A DNA stretch of 50,227 nucleotides, taken from the NCBI GenBank assembly GCA_035291645.1, contig DATDRQ010000239.1, forward strand, positions 1 through 50,227. Reading direction: 5' to 3'. Position 1 is the first letter of the stretch. Each line of letters starts with the position of its first letter. Both the position numbers and the translations under genes were made by a program. The notes beneath the pieces were generated by a model. It had not been told where the DNA came from and searched no databases. It worked only from the letters and a program-made list of their open reading frames with translations. The stretch comes from DATDRQ01 sp035291645 (GTDB lineage Bacteria > Chloroflexota > Anaerolineae > Anaerolineales > UBA4823). Shown piece by piece: positions 32,378 to 40,519 of the stretch.

Positions 32378-33979
32378 ATGAAGTCCAAGTTGTTTTATAT
32401 CCTTACCACGCTTATCGCAGCCGCGTTAATCCTGGCCGCCTGCGCCCCGGCTGCCCCCGCTGAACCGGTTGTCCAGACGGTCGAGGTGATCAAGACGGTC
32501 GAAGTGCCCGGGCAAGAGGTGGTCAAGACCGAGGTCGTCATCGAGACCGTGGTCGTCACCCAGGCCCCGGCGGAAAAACCTTATGAAGGGGTCGAACTCA
32601 ACATACTGACCTTCACCGGGCCGCAGATTGCCGAACCCCTGCAGCGGCGCGGCCCCGATTTCACCGCGCTGACCGGCGCCAAGGTGAATGTGATCGTCGT
32701 TCCCTTCAGCGACCTATACTCCCAGATCCTGACCGACGCGGCTACCGGGACCAATTCCTACGACGCCTGGGTCTTCGCTCCCCAGTGGATGGTCGATTAC
32801 ATTACCCCCGGCTATATCGAGGACCTGACCGACCGGGTGGCGAATGACCCATCCATCCAGTGGGAGGATGTGGGGGCCTTCTTCCGCGACTTCAGCGCCA
32901 CCTTTAGCGGCAAGATCTACACCATCCCGCTGGACGGCGACTTCCACATGGTGTACTATCGCAGCGACCTGTTGGCGCAGGAAGGCCTGCAGCCTCCGGA
33001 GACCTGGGACGATTATCTGGCGATCGCCAGAACCTTCCATGGCCAGGACCTGAACGACGACGGCGATCCAGATTATGGCTCGTGCATCTCCAAGAAGCGC
33101 GGCGCTCAGGCCTACTGGTTTATCACCGACTTTGCTGCCTCCATGATCCAGAGCCAGGGCACTTCACAAGGAGCCTTCTTCAACCCGGATACGATGGAAC
33201 CCCTGGTGGACAACGCCGCCTTCCGCAAGGCGATGGAAGTCTACAAAGAGACCACCCAGTATGGACCGCCCGACGAGCTCAACCTGGACGTCGGCGACAC
33301 CCGCGGACTGTTCACCTCCGGACGCTGCGCCCTGTCCATGGACTGGGGCGACATCGGCACGCTGGCGATCGATCCGGCCACTTCCACGGTGCAGGACAAG
33401 GTCGGCGCGGTGATCACGCCCGGCTCGACGGAAGTGCTCGATTGGGCGACCGGTAATCTGGTGCCCTGCGATGCGACGACCTGCCCGAACGCCATCAACG
33501 GTGTGAACCACGCCCCCTTCGCCGCTTTCGGCGGCTGGTCGGGCGGCATTAACGCCGCCGCCGATCAGCTGAAGAAGGATGCTGCCTATGCCTTCTTCTC
33601 TTACATGAGCGCGCCAGCGCAGTCCAACGTGGACGTGACCATCGGCCCGACCGGCTTCAATCCCTACCGCACCTCGCAGTTTCTCAACCGCCAGGCCTGG
33701 GTGGAAGCCGGGATGAGCCCCGCGGCCGCCACGAATTACCTGGGCGCCATCGAAGCCAGCCTGGCCAGCCCCAACATGGTGCTCGACCTGCGCATCCCGC
33801 AGAACCAGCGCTACCAGGGCGTGGTGCTCGACACCGCTGTCGCCCAATACCTGGCCGGCGAGATCGACCTGGACACCGCCGTCCAGCAGATTTACGACGG
33901 CTGGCAGGCCATCACCGACGAGCTCGGCCGCGAAGATCAAGCCGCAGCTTACCAGGCCACCCTCGGCGTCCAGAAGTGA
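32378..33979 (+). CDS. Sugar ABC transporter substrate-binding lipoprotein
   Basis: This 533-residue family 1 extracellular solute-binding protein begins with a lipoprotein signal (hydrophobic stretch ending LILAAC; Cys22 would be lipidated). A Val/Thr/Glu-rich linker with repeated VKTEVV-like units comes next. The mature domain has NILTFTGPQIAEPLQRRG and DFTALTGAKVNVIVVPFSDLYSQIL. It should capture a sugar outside the membrane and hand it to the permeases encoded next. AGGAGG precedes the ATG. The 143 bases after lacI contain a small CTCGGC/GCCGAG hairpin (32300-32316) but no clear promoter, so co-transcription with lacI is possible. Confidence 0.9.
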   Translation: MKSKLFYILTTLIAAALILAACAPAAPAEPVVQTVEVIKTVEVPGQEVVKTEVVIETVVVTQAPAEKPYEGVELNILTFTGPQIAEPLQRRGPDFTALTGAKVNVIVVPFSDLYSQILTDAATGTNSYDAWVFAPQWMVDYITPGYIEDLTDRVANDPSIQWEDVGAFFRDFSATFSGKIYTIPLDGDFHMVYYRSDLLAQEGLQPPETWDDYLAIARTFHGQDLNDDGDPDYGSCISKKRGAQAYWFITDFAASMIQSQGTSQGAFFNPDTMEPLVDNAAFRKAMEVYKETTQYGPPDELNLDVGDTRGLFTSGRCALSMDWGDIGTLAIDPATSTVQDKVGAVITPGSTEVLDWATGNLVPCDATTCPNAINGVNHAPFAAFGGWSGGINAAADQLKKDAAYAFFSYMSAPAQSNVDVTIGPTGFNPYRTSQFLNRQAWVEAGMSPAAATNYLGAIEASLASPNMVLDLRIPQNQRYQGVVLDTAVAQYLAGEIDLDTAVQQIYDGWQAITDELGREDQAAAYQATLGVQK

Positions 33980-34014
33980 TTTCGCATCACAAATTAAGAT
34001 AGCCATCTGATCGA

Positions 34015-34049
34015 CTCGGGGCCCGGCTCTGGCGGGGCCGGGCCTCGAG
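34015..34049 (+). promoter_or_regulatory. Strong intercistronic hairpin between binding-protein and permease genes
   Basis: A 13-bp stem (34015-34027 with 34037-34049, one G-U pair) closes a 9-nt loop in the only sizeable gap of the transport operon. There is no T-run after it. Such hairpins commonly stabilise the upstream mRNA so that the binding protein is made in excess over the permeases. Confidence 0.65.
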
Positions 34050-34070
34050 GTTCTCGACAACGGAATCTCT

Positions 34071-35246
34071 ATGGCCACCAAACAGAAAACTTTCGAAGCG
34101 AGCCAGCCGGCCGAGACCGAGACGATGGCTGTGCCTCAAGCCAACCAGTTTCTGCGCGTTGCCTCGCGGGCAGACCGCCTGGCCAGCAGCGTGTTTATCA
34201 TGCCATCCGTGCTGGTGGTGCTTTTCCTGGCCATTTTCCCATTGCTTGTCTCGCTCTACCTGTCGCTATCCCGCTTCAAATTCGTCAAGGGCGGGTTCGA
34301 GATCAAATTTGTCGGGCTGGCCAACTTTCAGAAGTTATTCCTGGGACTCGAAAAAACGCACTTCCTGGGCGTGTTCGCCTTCCCCAGCGTAGTGGGATGG
34401 ATGGTCCTCGCCAGCGTCGTGGCGCTGCTGATCTATGCCCTGTTTCGTGGCTTTATCCAGCGCAGGTTCAAAGCCCGCAGCCTGATCGGGAATGTCCTGG
34501 TTTTTCTATTCATTACGGCATTATTGTGGATGATTATGTCCACACTCGGTCCGGGTGGCCGCCCGGGAACGCTGGTCGTCACCTTGTTATACGTCTATAT
34601 CGGCATTTTTTTTCAATACACGATCGGACTTGGACTGGCCTTGTTGGTGACTCAGCATATCCCAGGCCGGCGTTTCTTTCGGGTCATCTTCCTGATTCCG
34701 ATGATGATCACACCCGTCGGCATCGCCTATATGTTCCGCATGCTGGTCGATACGGATAAGGGCCCCTTCGAGCCGATCTGGCAAGCCTTGGGTTTAGGCT
34801 TATTCTCGTGGGTGAATGACCCCTGGGGAGCGCGCGCCGCCGTCATGTTAGGCGATATCTGGCAGTGGACTCCTTTCATGTTTATCGTGCTCCTGGCAGC
34901 CATCGAAGGACAGTCCTCGGAATTGCTGGAAGCCGCCCACGTGGATGGGGCTAACCGCTGGCAGGCCTTCTGGCACATCACCTTCCCGCAGATTTTGCCG
35001 GTCAGCACCACCCTAATTCTGATCCGCATGATCGAGGCCTTCAAGATCGTCGATCTCCCCAACATCCTGACCAACGGCGGGCCGGGCACGGCGACCGAAT
35101 CGCTCACCCTGCAAGCCTTCATCTACTGGCGATCGCTTGACCTGGGCACCTCGGCAGCCATCGCCTATACCTTGCTGTTCCTGGTGACTTTTATCGGCAT
35201 GGCCTATATCAGTCTGATCCGCCGTCGCGTTGCTGGAGAGATCTGA
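34071..35246 (+). CDS. Sugar ABC transporter permease (MalF/UgpA-like), enlarged
   Basis: The 391-residue membrane protein has the standard binding-protein-dependent permease core. This includes FIMPSVLVVLFLAIFPLLVSLYLSL at TM1, RVIFLIPMMITPVGIAYMFRML, and the EAA-type loop LLEAAHVDGANRWQAFWHITFPQILP that contacts the ATPase. It is about 90 residues longer than usual. The extra part lies between TM1 and the core (about 95-185) and has two further hydrophobic segments, VVGWMVLASVVALLIYALF and a VLVFLFITALLWMIM-type segment. It should pair with the permease encoded one base downstream. No ATPase gene is in the cluster, so a shared MsiK-like ATPase is implied. Confidence 0.9.
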   Translation: MATKQKTFEASQPAETETMAVPQANQFLRVASRADRLASSVFIMPSVLVVLFLAIFPLLVSLYLSLSRFKFVKGGFEIKFVGLANFQKLFLGLEKTHFLGVFAFPSVVGWMVLASVVALLIYALFRGFIQRRFKARSLIGNVLVFLFITALLWMIMSTLGPGGRPGTLVVTLLYVYIGIFFQYTIGLGLALLVTQHIPGRRFFRVIFLIPMMITPVGIAYMFRMLVDTDKGPFEPIWQALGLGLFSWVNDPWGARAAVMLGDIWQWTPFMFIVLLAAIEGQSSELLEAAHVDGANRWQAFWHITFPQILPVSTTLILIRMIEAFKIVDLPNILTNGGPGTATESLTLQAFIYWRSLDLGTSAAIAYTLLFLVTFIGMAYISLIRRRVAGEI

Positions 35247-35247
35247 A

Positions 35248-36279
35248 ATGCTGAAATCAATTTTCCGGCGCAAGTCTTTATCTGAGCCATCCCCGGGAGA
35301 GACGATCCTGATCTATATCGTCTTGTTAATCTGGACCGCCGTCGTGCTATTCCCGATCTATTGGTTATTCGTCACGTCTTTCAAGCTACCCATCGACGTG
35401 AACACCGGGCCTTTTTACATCCCCTTCGTCGATTTCAAACCCTCCTTACATGCCTGGGATTACATCCTGGCAGGAGACCTGGCCAACGACACCCGGAGAA
35501 ACTTCCTGAACACGCTGATCGTCGCGCCGGTCAGCGCCGGTTTGGCTCTGTTTTTAGGCACGGCCGCAGCTTATGCCTTGATCCGGTTCGAGTACCGTCC
35601 CCGCCTGGGGGCCATTCTTTCCTTCATTGGATGCCTGGCCCTGGCCATCTTCGCCATCACCCTGGGCGCTCCCTGGCAAATCTCCCTGGCTGCGATGCTG
35701 GTCCTGTTCGTGATTATCCTGCAGACGATTGGCAAGCGCTTCAAGCGTGCCCTGGGGAACAACGACATTGCCTTCTGGTTGATCTCGCAGCGCATGCTGC
35801 CGCCGGTTGCCGTGGTTATCCCGATCTACATCCTGTTTCAGCGCATGGCGCTCCTGGACACGCGTACGGCCTTGATCATTACCTATATCGCGGTCAACCT
35901 GCCGATCGTGGTCTGGTTGATGCGCGACTACTTTCAAACCATCCCAATCGAATTAGAGGAGTGTGCCGCCATCGACGGCGCCTCGCGCTACCGTATCTTC
36001 CAGTCCATTGTTATCCCCCTGGCAGTGCCCGGTCTGGTCGCCACTTTCCTGTTCGTACTGGTCTTCGCCTGGAACGAATACCTGCTGGCGCTGTTTCTCT
36101 CCGGTGCAAAATCCCAGACCTTACCGCTGACGATCGCGGCCCAAAACGCCACGCGCGGACCACAATGGTGGTACATGTCCGTGCTGATCATGATCATGAT
36201 CGTCCCGGTGATCATCATGGCGATCGCCCTGGAGCGTTATATTGCCCGCGGCCTGTTGGTGGGCGCCGTCAAGGGCTGA
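35248..36279 (+). CDS. Sugar ABC transporter permease (MalG-like), enlarged
   Basis: This 343-residue partner permease shows the first TM segment (VLLIWTAVVLFPIYWLFVTSFK), AAAYALIRFEYRPRLG, and the EAA loop ECAAIDGASRYRIFQSIVIPLAVPG. FVLVFAWNEYLLALFLSG follows near the end. Compared with ordinary MalG proteins it has about 50-60 additional residues after AAAYALIRFEYRPR. They comprise two more hydrophobic stretches, ILSFIGCLALAIFAITLG and LAAMLVLFVIILQTIG, before MLPPVAVVIPIYILF. The first permease has an extra piece at a similar place. I chose the ATG at 35248 after GGAGAG; a frame-start seven codons earlier lies within the upstream gene. Confidence 0.9.
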   Translation: MLKSIFRRKSLSEPSPGETILIYIVLLIWTAVVLFPIYWLFVTSFKLPIDVNTGPFYIPFVDFKPSLHAWDYILAGDLANDTRRNFLNTLIVAPVSAGLALFLGTAAAYALIRFEYRPRLGAILSFIGCLALAIFAITLGAPWQISLAAMLVLFVIILQTIGKRFKRALGNNDIAFWLISQRMLPPVAVVIPIYILFQRMALLDTRTALIITYIAVNLPIVVWLMRDYFQTIPIELEECAAIDGASRYRIFQSIVIPLAVPGLVATFLFVLVFAWNEYLLALFLSGAKSQTLPLTIAAQNATRGPQWWYMSVLIMIMIVPVIIMAIALERYIARGLLVGAVKG

Positions 36280-36297
36280 ACGGATCACCGAGCGACC

Positions 36298-37326
36298 ATG
36301 CGATCCTTATGGGGTAAAGCCCCGTTTCAATTTGAACTGCGCCAGGTCCCCAGGCCCGAACCCGGCCCGGGCGAGGTTCTGGTAGAAGTCGCCGCCTGCG
36401 GCATCTGCGGCACGGACCTGCACTTCGTGCGCCACAACCCGGAATGGACTCCGCTGGGTCACGAGGTGGTCGGTCAAATCGTCGAAGTCGGGCCGGGTGT
36501 GACTCGCTGGCGAGGAGGTGAAGCCGTCATCGTCGAGAACCACACCGCCTGCGGGGTATGCGAGCCGTGTAAGAACGGGCTCTCCCTGTACTGCCAGGAT
36601 ATCGCTACATACATGAACGACCGGGCCGGATTTGCCGACTGCCTGCGCGTGCGGGCAGACATGGTCCAGCCGTATGACTCACTAGCCCTTCGACCCCGCC
36701 AGGCAGCCCTCTCCGAGCCGCTTACCGTTGCCCTGGACCTGCTCCAGCGGGCTGACCCCGACCTCGCCGATGAGGTGGTCGTGTTTGGCCCCGGCCCGAT
36801 CGGCCTGATGCTCACCAGGCTGGCCAAGCTGCGCGGGGCGCGGCGGGTTTTCTTAACCGGCTCCAACCGCTCGACCCCCCGAGGCTGCCGCAGGCTGGAG
36901 GTGGGCCAGCAGATGGGCGCCGACGTAGTCCTGGCGGAAGCCGAGGACGACATCGCCGCCGCCATCCGGGCGCAGGTTCCACAGGGGGTAGACCGCGTGC
37001 TGGTCACTGCCCCGCCGCGCAGCCTGCCCCTGGCTATCGAGATCGCCCGTTTCGGGGCCATCATCGGGCTGATCGGGATCGAGTTTGGCGGTGCGGAACA
37101 AATCACCTTCGACGCCAACGCCTTCCACTTCAAGAAATTACAGTTGCGCGCCTCGCACGCCATCCCCAACCATTACTTCCCCAAAGCGGTCGACCTGCTG
37201 GCCCGGCGCGCCATCGATGCAGACCGGCTGGTCAGCCACACCTTCTCGCTGGAGGAGCATGCGGTAGCATTCCAGACCCTGGTAGATCCTCAGCAGGCGA
37301 GCGTCAAGATCGTCATCATTCCCTGA
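36298..37326 (+). CDS. Zinc-dependent medium-chain alcohol/polyol dehydrogenase
   Basis: The 342-residue MDR enzyme has the catalytic zinc site (CGICGTDLHF near 34-43, GHEVVG near 54-59). The structural zinc loop CGVCEPCKNGLSLYC near 84-98 has all four cysteines. The Rossmann motif GPGPIG lies near 163-168, so it needs NAD(P). It resembles sorbitol/threonine dehydrogenase-like enzymes. In this operon it probably oxidises or reduces a sugar, polyol or the aldehyde/propanediol derived from the sugar. It starts 18 bases after the permease gene. Confidence 0.88.
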   Translation: MRSLWGKAPFQFELRQVPRPEPGPGEVLVEVAACGICGTDLHFVRHNPEWTPLGHEVVGQIVEVGPGVTRWRGGEAVIVENHTACGVCEPCKNGLSLYCQDIATYMNDRAGFADCLRVRADMVQPYDSLALRPRQAALSEPLTVALDLLQRADPDLADEVVVFGPGPIGLMLTRLAKLRGARRVFLTGSNRSTPRGCRRLEVGQQMGADVVLAEAEDDIAAAIRAQVPQGVDRVLVTAPPRSLPLAIEIARFGAIIGLIGIEFGGAEQITFDANAFHFKKLQLRASHAIPNHYFPKAVDLLARRAIDADRLVSHTFSLEEHAVAFQTLVDPQQASVKIVIIP

Positions 37327-37397
37327 CCGGCGGTTGGCGCTGCCTGAACCACGCCCGGTCGTGAGGAGAACCTTTCTTCCATATGGAGATGCATTCT

Positions 37398-38495
37398 ATG
37401 ACCCAACCGGAAATCCGCGTCCACCTCTCGCCCGGCTTCTTCTCCGAACGAGAACAGATCCTGCTGGAGTCCGGCCCGCTTTCGGCAGCCGCTTTTCGCT
37501 ACCCGAGCGGGGTGTGCGGGCTGCGGCTGAGCAACGCGCGCGGCCAGATCGCCATGCTCCCTTTCCAGGGACAGCAGATCTGGTCGGCTGAATTTGACGG
37601 GCGTAACCTGACCATGAAATCCATGTTCAACGAGCCCCGCCCGACGCGGGTCTACCTGGAAACCTATGGCGGTTTCCTGCTGCACTGCGGGGCGACCGCC
37701 ATGGGGGTCCCATCCAGAGACGACTCCCACCCGCTGCACGGCGAGCTCCCTAACGCTCCTTACCAGAAGGCCTATCTGGTCGTGGGAGAAGACGAGCGCG
37801 GGAGTTATCTCGGCCTGGGCGGGCAGTACACGTATACCGTCGCCTTCAGTCATAACTATTTGGCGGAACCCCTGGTCAAGCTGTATTCCGACTCGGCGCG
37901 GCTTTGGATGTCCCTCGATATCGCAAACCTGAAAAACACCGAGATGGAGTTGATGTACCTGGCGCACATCAACTTCCGCCCGGTCGATAACGGGCGGCTG
38001 GTCTACAGCGCCCCGGCTTCTCCCGAGCACGTGCGGGTGCGCACCAGCATTCCCTCCCACATCCGGCCCAAGCCTGGTTATCTCGAATTCATCGCTGAGC
38101 TCAGGCTTCACCCCGAAAAACATCACCGGCTCGCTCCTGGGTTGGCTTTCGACCCGGAGGTGGTCTTCTTCATCGATTACTTAACCGACGAGGAAGGCTG
38201 GGCCCACAGCATGCAGGTACACCCGGATGGGAACGCAGATTATGTGCGCCACCGCCCCGACCAGCTGGACACCGGCGTGCGCTGGATCTCGCGCACACCG
38301 GACCAGGATGCCCTGGGGTTCATCGAACCAGCCACCGCCGAACCGGAAGGCTACCTGGCCGAGAAAGCCAAGGGAAATCTAAAGGTTATCCCGGCAAAGG
38401 GCGTCTACCGCTGCGAGGTGGAGATAGGGGCATTAACCCCGGCGGAAGCCAAGCAGATTGAAGATAAGATCGCCAATCTCCTGTCGCTGCGATGA
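37398..38495 (+). CDS. DUF4432 aldose-epimerase-like protein
   Basis: This protein of about 365 residues has the beta-sandwich character of galactose mutarotase-like proteins. It has FPFQGQQIWSAEFDGR-type strands early, a GGFLLHCGATAMG segment, DSHPLHGELPNAPYQKAYL with His residues near 118-124, and MELMYLAHINFRPVDNGRL. The family (DUF4432) sits in many sugar operons and is thought to interconvert anomers or bind sugars. Here it could supply the correct L-fucose anomer to the isomerase. Several ATGs compete (37383, 37389, 37398); GGAG eight bases before 37398 favours the last. The stop overlaps the next gene by four bases (ATGA). Confidence 0.78.
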   Translation: MTQPEIRVHLSPGFFSEREQILLESGPLSAAAFRYPSGVCGLRLSNARGQIAMLPFQGQQIWSAEFDGRNLTMKSMFNEPRPTRVYLETYGGFLLHCGATAMGVPSRDDSHPLHGELPNAPYQKAYLVVGEDERGSYLGLGGQYTYTVAFSHNYLAEPLVKLYSDSARLWMSLDIANLKNTEMELMYLAHINFRPVDNGRLVYSAPASPEHVRVRTSIPSHIRPKPGYLEFIAELRLHPEKHHRLAPGLAFDPEVVFFIDYLTDEEGWAHSMQVHPDGNADYVRHRPDQLDTGVRWISRTPDQDALGFIEPATAEPEGYLAEKAKGNLKVIPAKGVYRCEVEIGALTPAEAKQIEDKIANLLSLR

Positions 38496-40408
38496 GCCCG
38501 TTTGGATACCACGGCAAGGTTTTACACATCGACCTGTCTGCACAGAACAGCTGGGTCGAGCAACCTGGCGATAACTTCTGGCGCATCTATGGCGGAGGTG
38601 GGCTGCTGGCTGCTTATTACTTGCTGCAAGGCTGCCCGCCTGGCTGTGATCCCTTCGGCCCGGAAAACCTGCTTATCCTGACCTCCAGCGTGGCGGCTGG
38701 ACACCCTTATGCTGGGCTGGCGCGTTTCACAGCCGCGGCGAAGAGCCCCCTCACAGGCGGGATCGGCGAGGCGCGCGCCGAAGGGCCGTTTGGTCAAGCG
38801 GTTAAGGGCAGCGGGGTGGACTGCCTGGTCTTCCATGGTAAGGCCGAACGGCCGCTTTCCGTCGTGGTCGAAGAGGGTCAGGCGAGTTTTTATGATGCCA
38901 CAGACCTGTGGGGACTACGCGTGAATCAATCGGTGGACGTGCTCGACGATCAATTTGGGAAGGATATTCATACTGCAGTAATCGGACCCGCCGGAGAGCG
39001 CCTGGTACGCTTCGCCAGCCTGGTCAGCGATCGCACCTACCAGGCTGCCCGCACAGGGATGGGAGCCGTAATGGGATCGAAGCAGCTGAAGGCGGTCGTG
39101 CTGCGCGGCGATAACTTACCACCGGTCGCAGACCCCGAGGCGTGCGCCCGCCTGACAGAAATGTACCGCACCCGCATGCACGCCAATGCTCTCACCCGCT
39201 GGCAGCTCGAGCCGCCTGGCTTCTCCGCCTGGGTGCACCTGCACGGGTTGGACGCAGCCCTGTGCACCCACAACTACCGCGAGGCTATCTTTGAGGCGGC
39301 AGACGCCTACGAGGCCAGCCTGTTTCTCCCCTACTACCGTGGGGATGGCGACTGTCCGGGCTGCCCGAACAACTGCATCAAGTTCTTCTCGGCTGGGGAG
39401 GAGGCTATCCTTGACCCGCGCGCAGGAGGCATCCACCAGGAGGTTACCGGCACTTTAGGTCCGAACCTGGGTACGACCGGTTTAGCGACCATCTTCCGAG
39501 CCAATATTCTGTGCAACGACCTGGGCCTCGATCCCACCTCCCTGGGATTCACGCTCTCCATGGCGATGGAGTGCGCTGAACTGGGCTTGCTTTCGCAGGA
39601 ACAAACCGGGCGCTCGCTGCGCTTTGGCGACGAAGACAATTTACTGGAGTGGATCCAGGCAGTCGCCTACCGGGAGGGCTTCGGCGAGACGCTCGCCGAG
39701 GGTAGCCGGCGGGCAGCGGAGGCGATCGGTGGCCAGGCCGCCCGTTATGCTCTGCATGTCAAAGGCCAAGAGATGGTCTGCTTCGAGCCGCGCACCCAGA
39801 CCAACCTGGCCCTGGGATATGCTACCGCGCCAGTCGGGCCGCGCTACGAAATATGCGAACACGACTGGGATTATGACACCCAGGTTGGCTGGGAGCACAC
39901 CCTGGAAAGCTCCCGCACGGTGGGCATCTTGGAGCGCATCCCGATGGATTATCTCGGAGAGCGGAAGGTGCGCAACTTTAAAGCCCTGGCATCGCTTTGG
40001 TCGGCGGCTGACGCCCTGGATGTGTGCATCTTCGCCATCGCTCCAACCCGCGTATTCAGCCTGCAACACATGGCAGAGCTGCTCGCAGGCGTGACCGGTT
40101 GGAACACCTCCGCTTACGAGATCATGCGTTTCGGCGAGCGGCGCCTGCACCTGATGCGGGTCTACAACCTGCGCGAGGGCCTGACTGCTGCTGACGATAT
40201 TCTTCCTGAACGGTTCTTCTCCGAACCTCTGCGCATGCCCGGGATGCGTTGGGACGGCAAACGCCTGGACCGGGAGGCCTTCCTGGCAGCGATCCGCACA
40301 TACTACCGCATGATGGGATGGGATGATGACGGGCGGCCGCGCTACGAGACCTTGCTAGACCATCACCTGGAGTGGGTCGTCGAATACGGTCACGCAGAGC
40401 GGATCTAA
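38492..40408 (+). CDS. Aldehyde:ferredoxin oxidoreductase (tungstopterin family)
   Basis: The 638-residue enzyme has all the family landmarks. The N-terminal FGYHGKVLHIDLSAQ is followed by YGGGGLLAAYYLL, ARFTAAAKSPLTGGIGEA and RTGMGAVMGSKQLKAVVLRG. The [4Fe-4S] ligands are CPGCPNNC (Cys near 288, 291, 295), with the fourth Cys near 513 in ALDVCIFAI. It should oxidise an aldehyde to a carboxylic acid and reduce ferredoxin, with tungsten or molybdenum held by two pterins. Its placement between a mutarotase-like gene (ATGA overlap) and fucI suggests an aldehyde arising from sugar breakdown, lactaldehyde being the natural product of fucose. The enzyme points to an anaerobic lifestyle. Confidence 0.9.
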   Translation: MSPFGYHGKVLHIDLSAQNSWVEQPGDNFWRIYGGGGLLAAYYLLQGCPPGCDPFGPENLLILTSSVAAGHPYAGLARFTAAAKSPLTGGIGEARAEGPFGQAVKGSGVDCLVFHGKAERPLSVVVEEGQASFYDATDLWGLRVNQSVDVLDDQFGKDIHTAVIGPAGERLVRFASLVSDRTYQAARTGMGAVMGSKQLKAVVLRGDNLPPVADPEACARLTEMYRTRMHANALTRWQLEPPGFSAWVHLHGLDAALCTHNYREAIFEAADAYEASLFLPYYRGDGDCPGCPNNCIKFFSAGEEAILDPRAGGIHQEVTGTLGPNLGTTGLATIFRANILCNDLGLDPTSLGFTLSMAMECAELGLLSQEQTGRSLRFGDEDNLLEWIQAVAYREGFGETLAEGSRRAAEAIGGQAARYALHVKGQEMVCFEPRTQTNLALGYATAPVGPRYEICEHDWDYDTQVGWEHTLESSRTVGILERIPMDYLGERKVRNFKALASLWSAADALDVCIFAIAPTRVFSLQHMAELLAGVTGWNTSAYEIMRFGERRLHLMRVYNLREGLTAADDILPERFFSEPLRMPGMRWDGKRLDREAFLAAIRTYYRMMGWDDDGRPRYETLLDHHLEWVVEYGHAERI

Positions 40409-40428
40409 CAGGAATCCTCTTGTTGTCC

Positions 40429-40457
40429 ATTCCGATCGATCTGAACTTGATCGGAAT
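40429..40457 (+). promoter_or_regulatory. Inverted repeat between the AOR and fucI genes
   Basis: ATTCCGATC and GATCGGAAT form a perfect 9-bp stem around an 11-nt loop, 20 bases past the AOR stop. There is no T-run. It may be an mRNA-processing hairpin or an operator. Confidence 0.5.
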
Positions 40458-40519
40458 CTGGAGAAGAAGTCCGCGTTGAAAATAAAAACTGATGAATGCT
40501 CTGAATATTAGGAGGAGCC

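Noticed and set aside
33164..34081. Minus-strand open frame of 305 codons
   Set aside because: It is antisense to the sugar-binding lipoprotein and has no ribosome site or recognisable domain.
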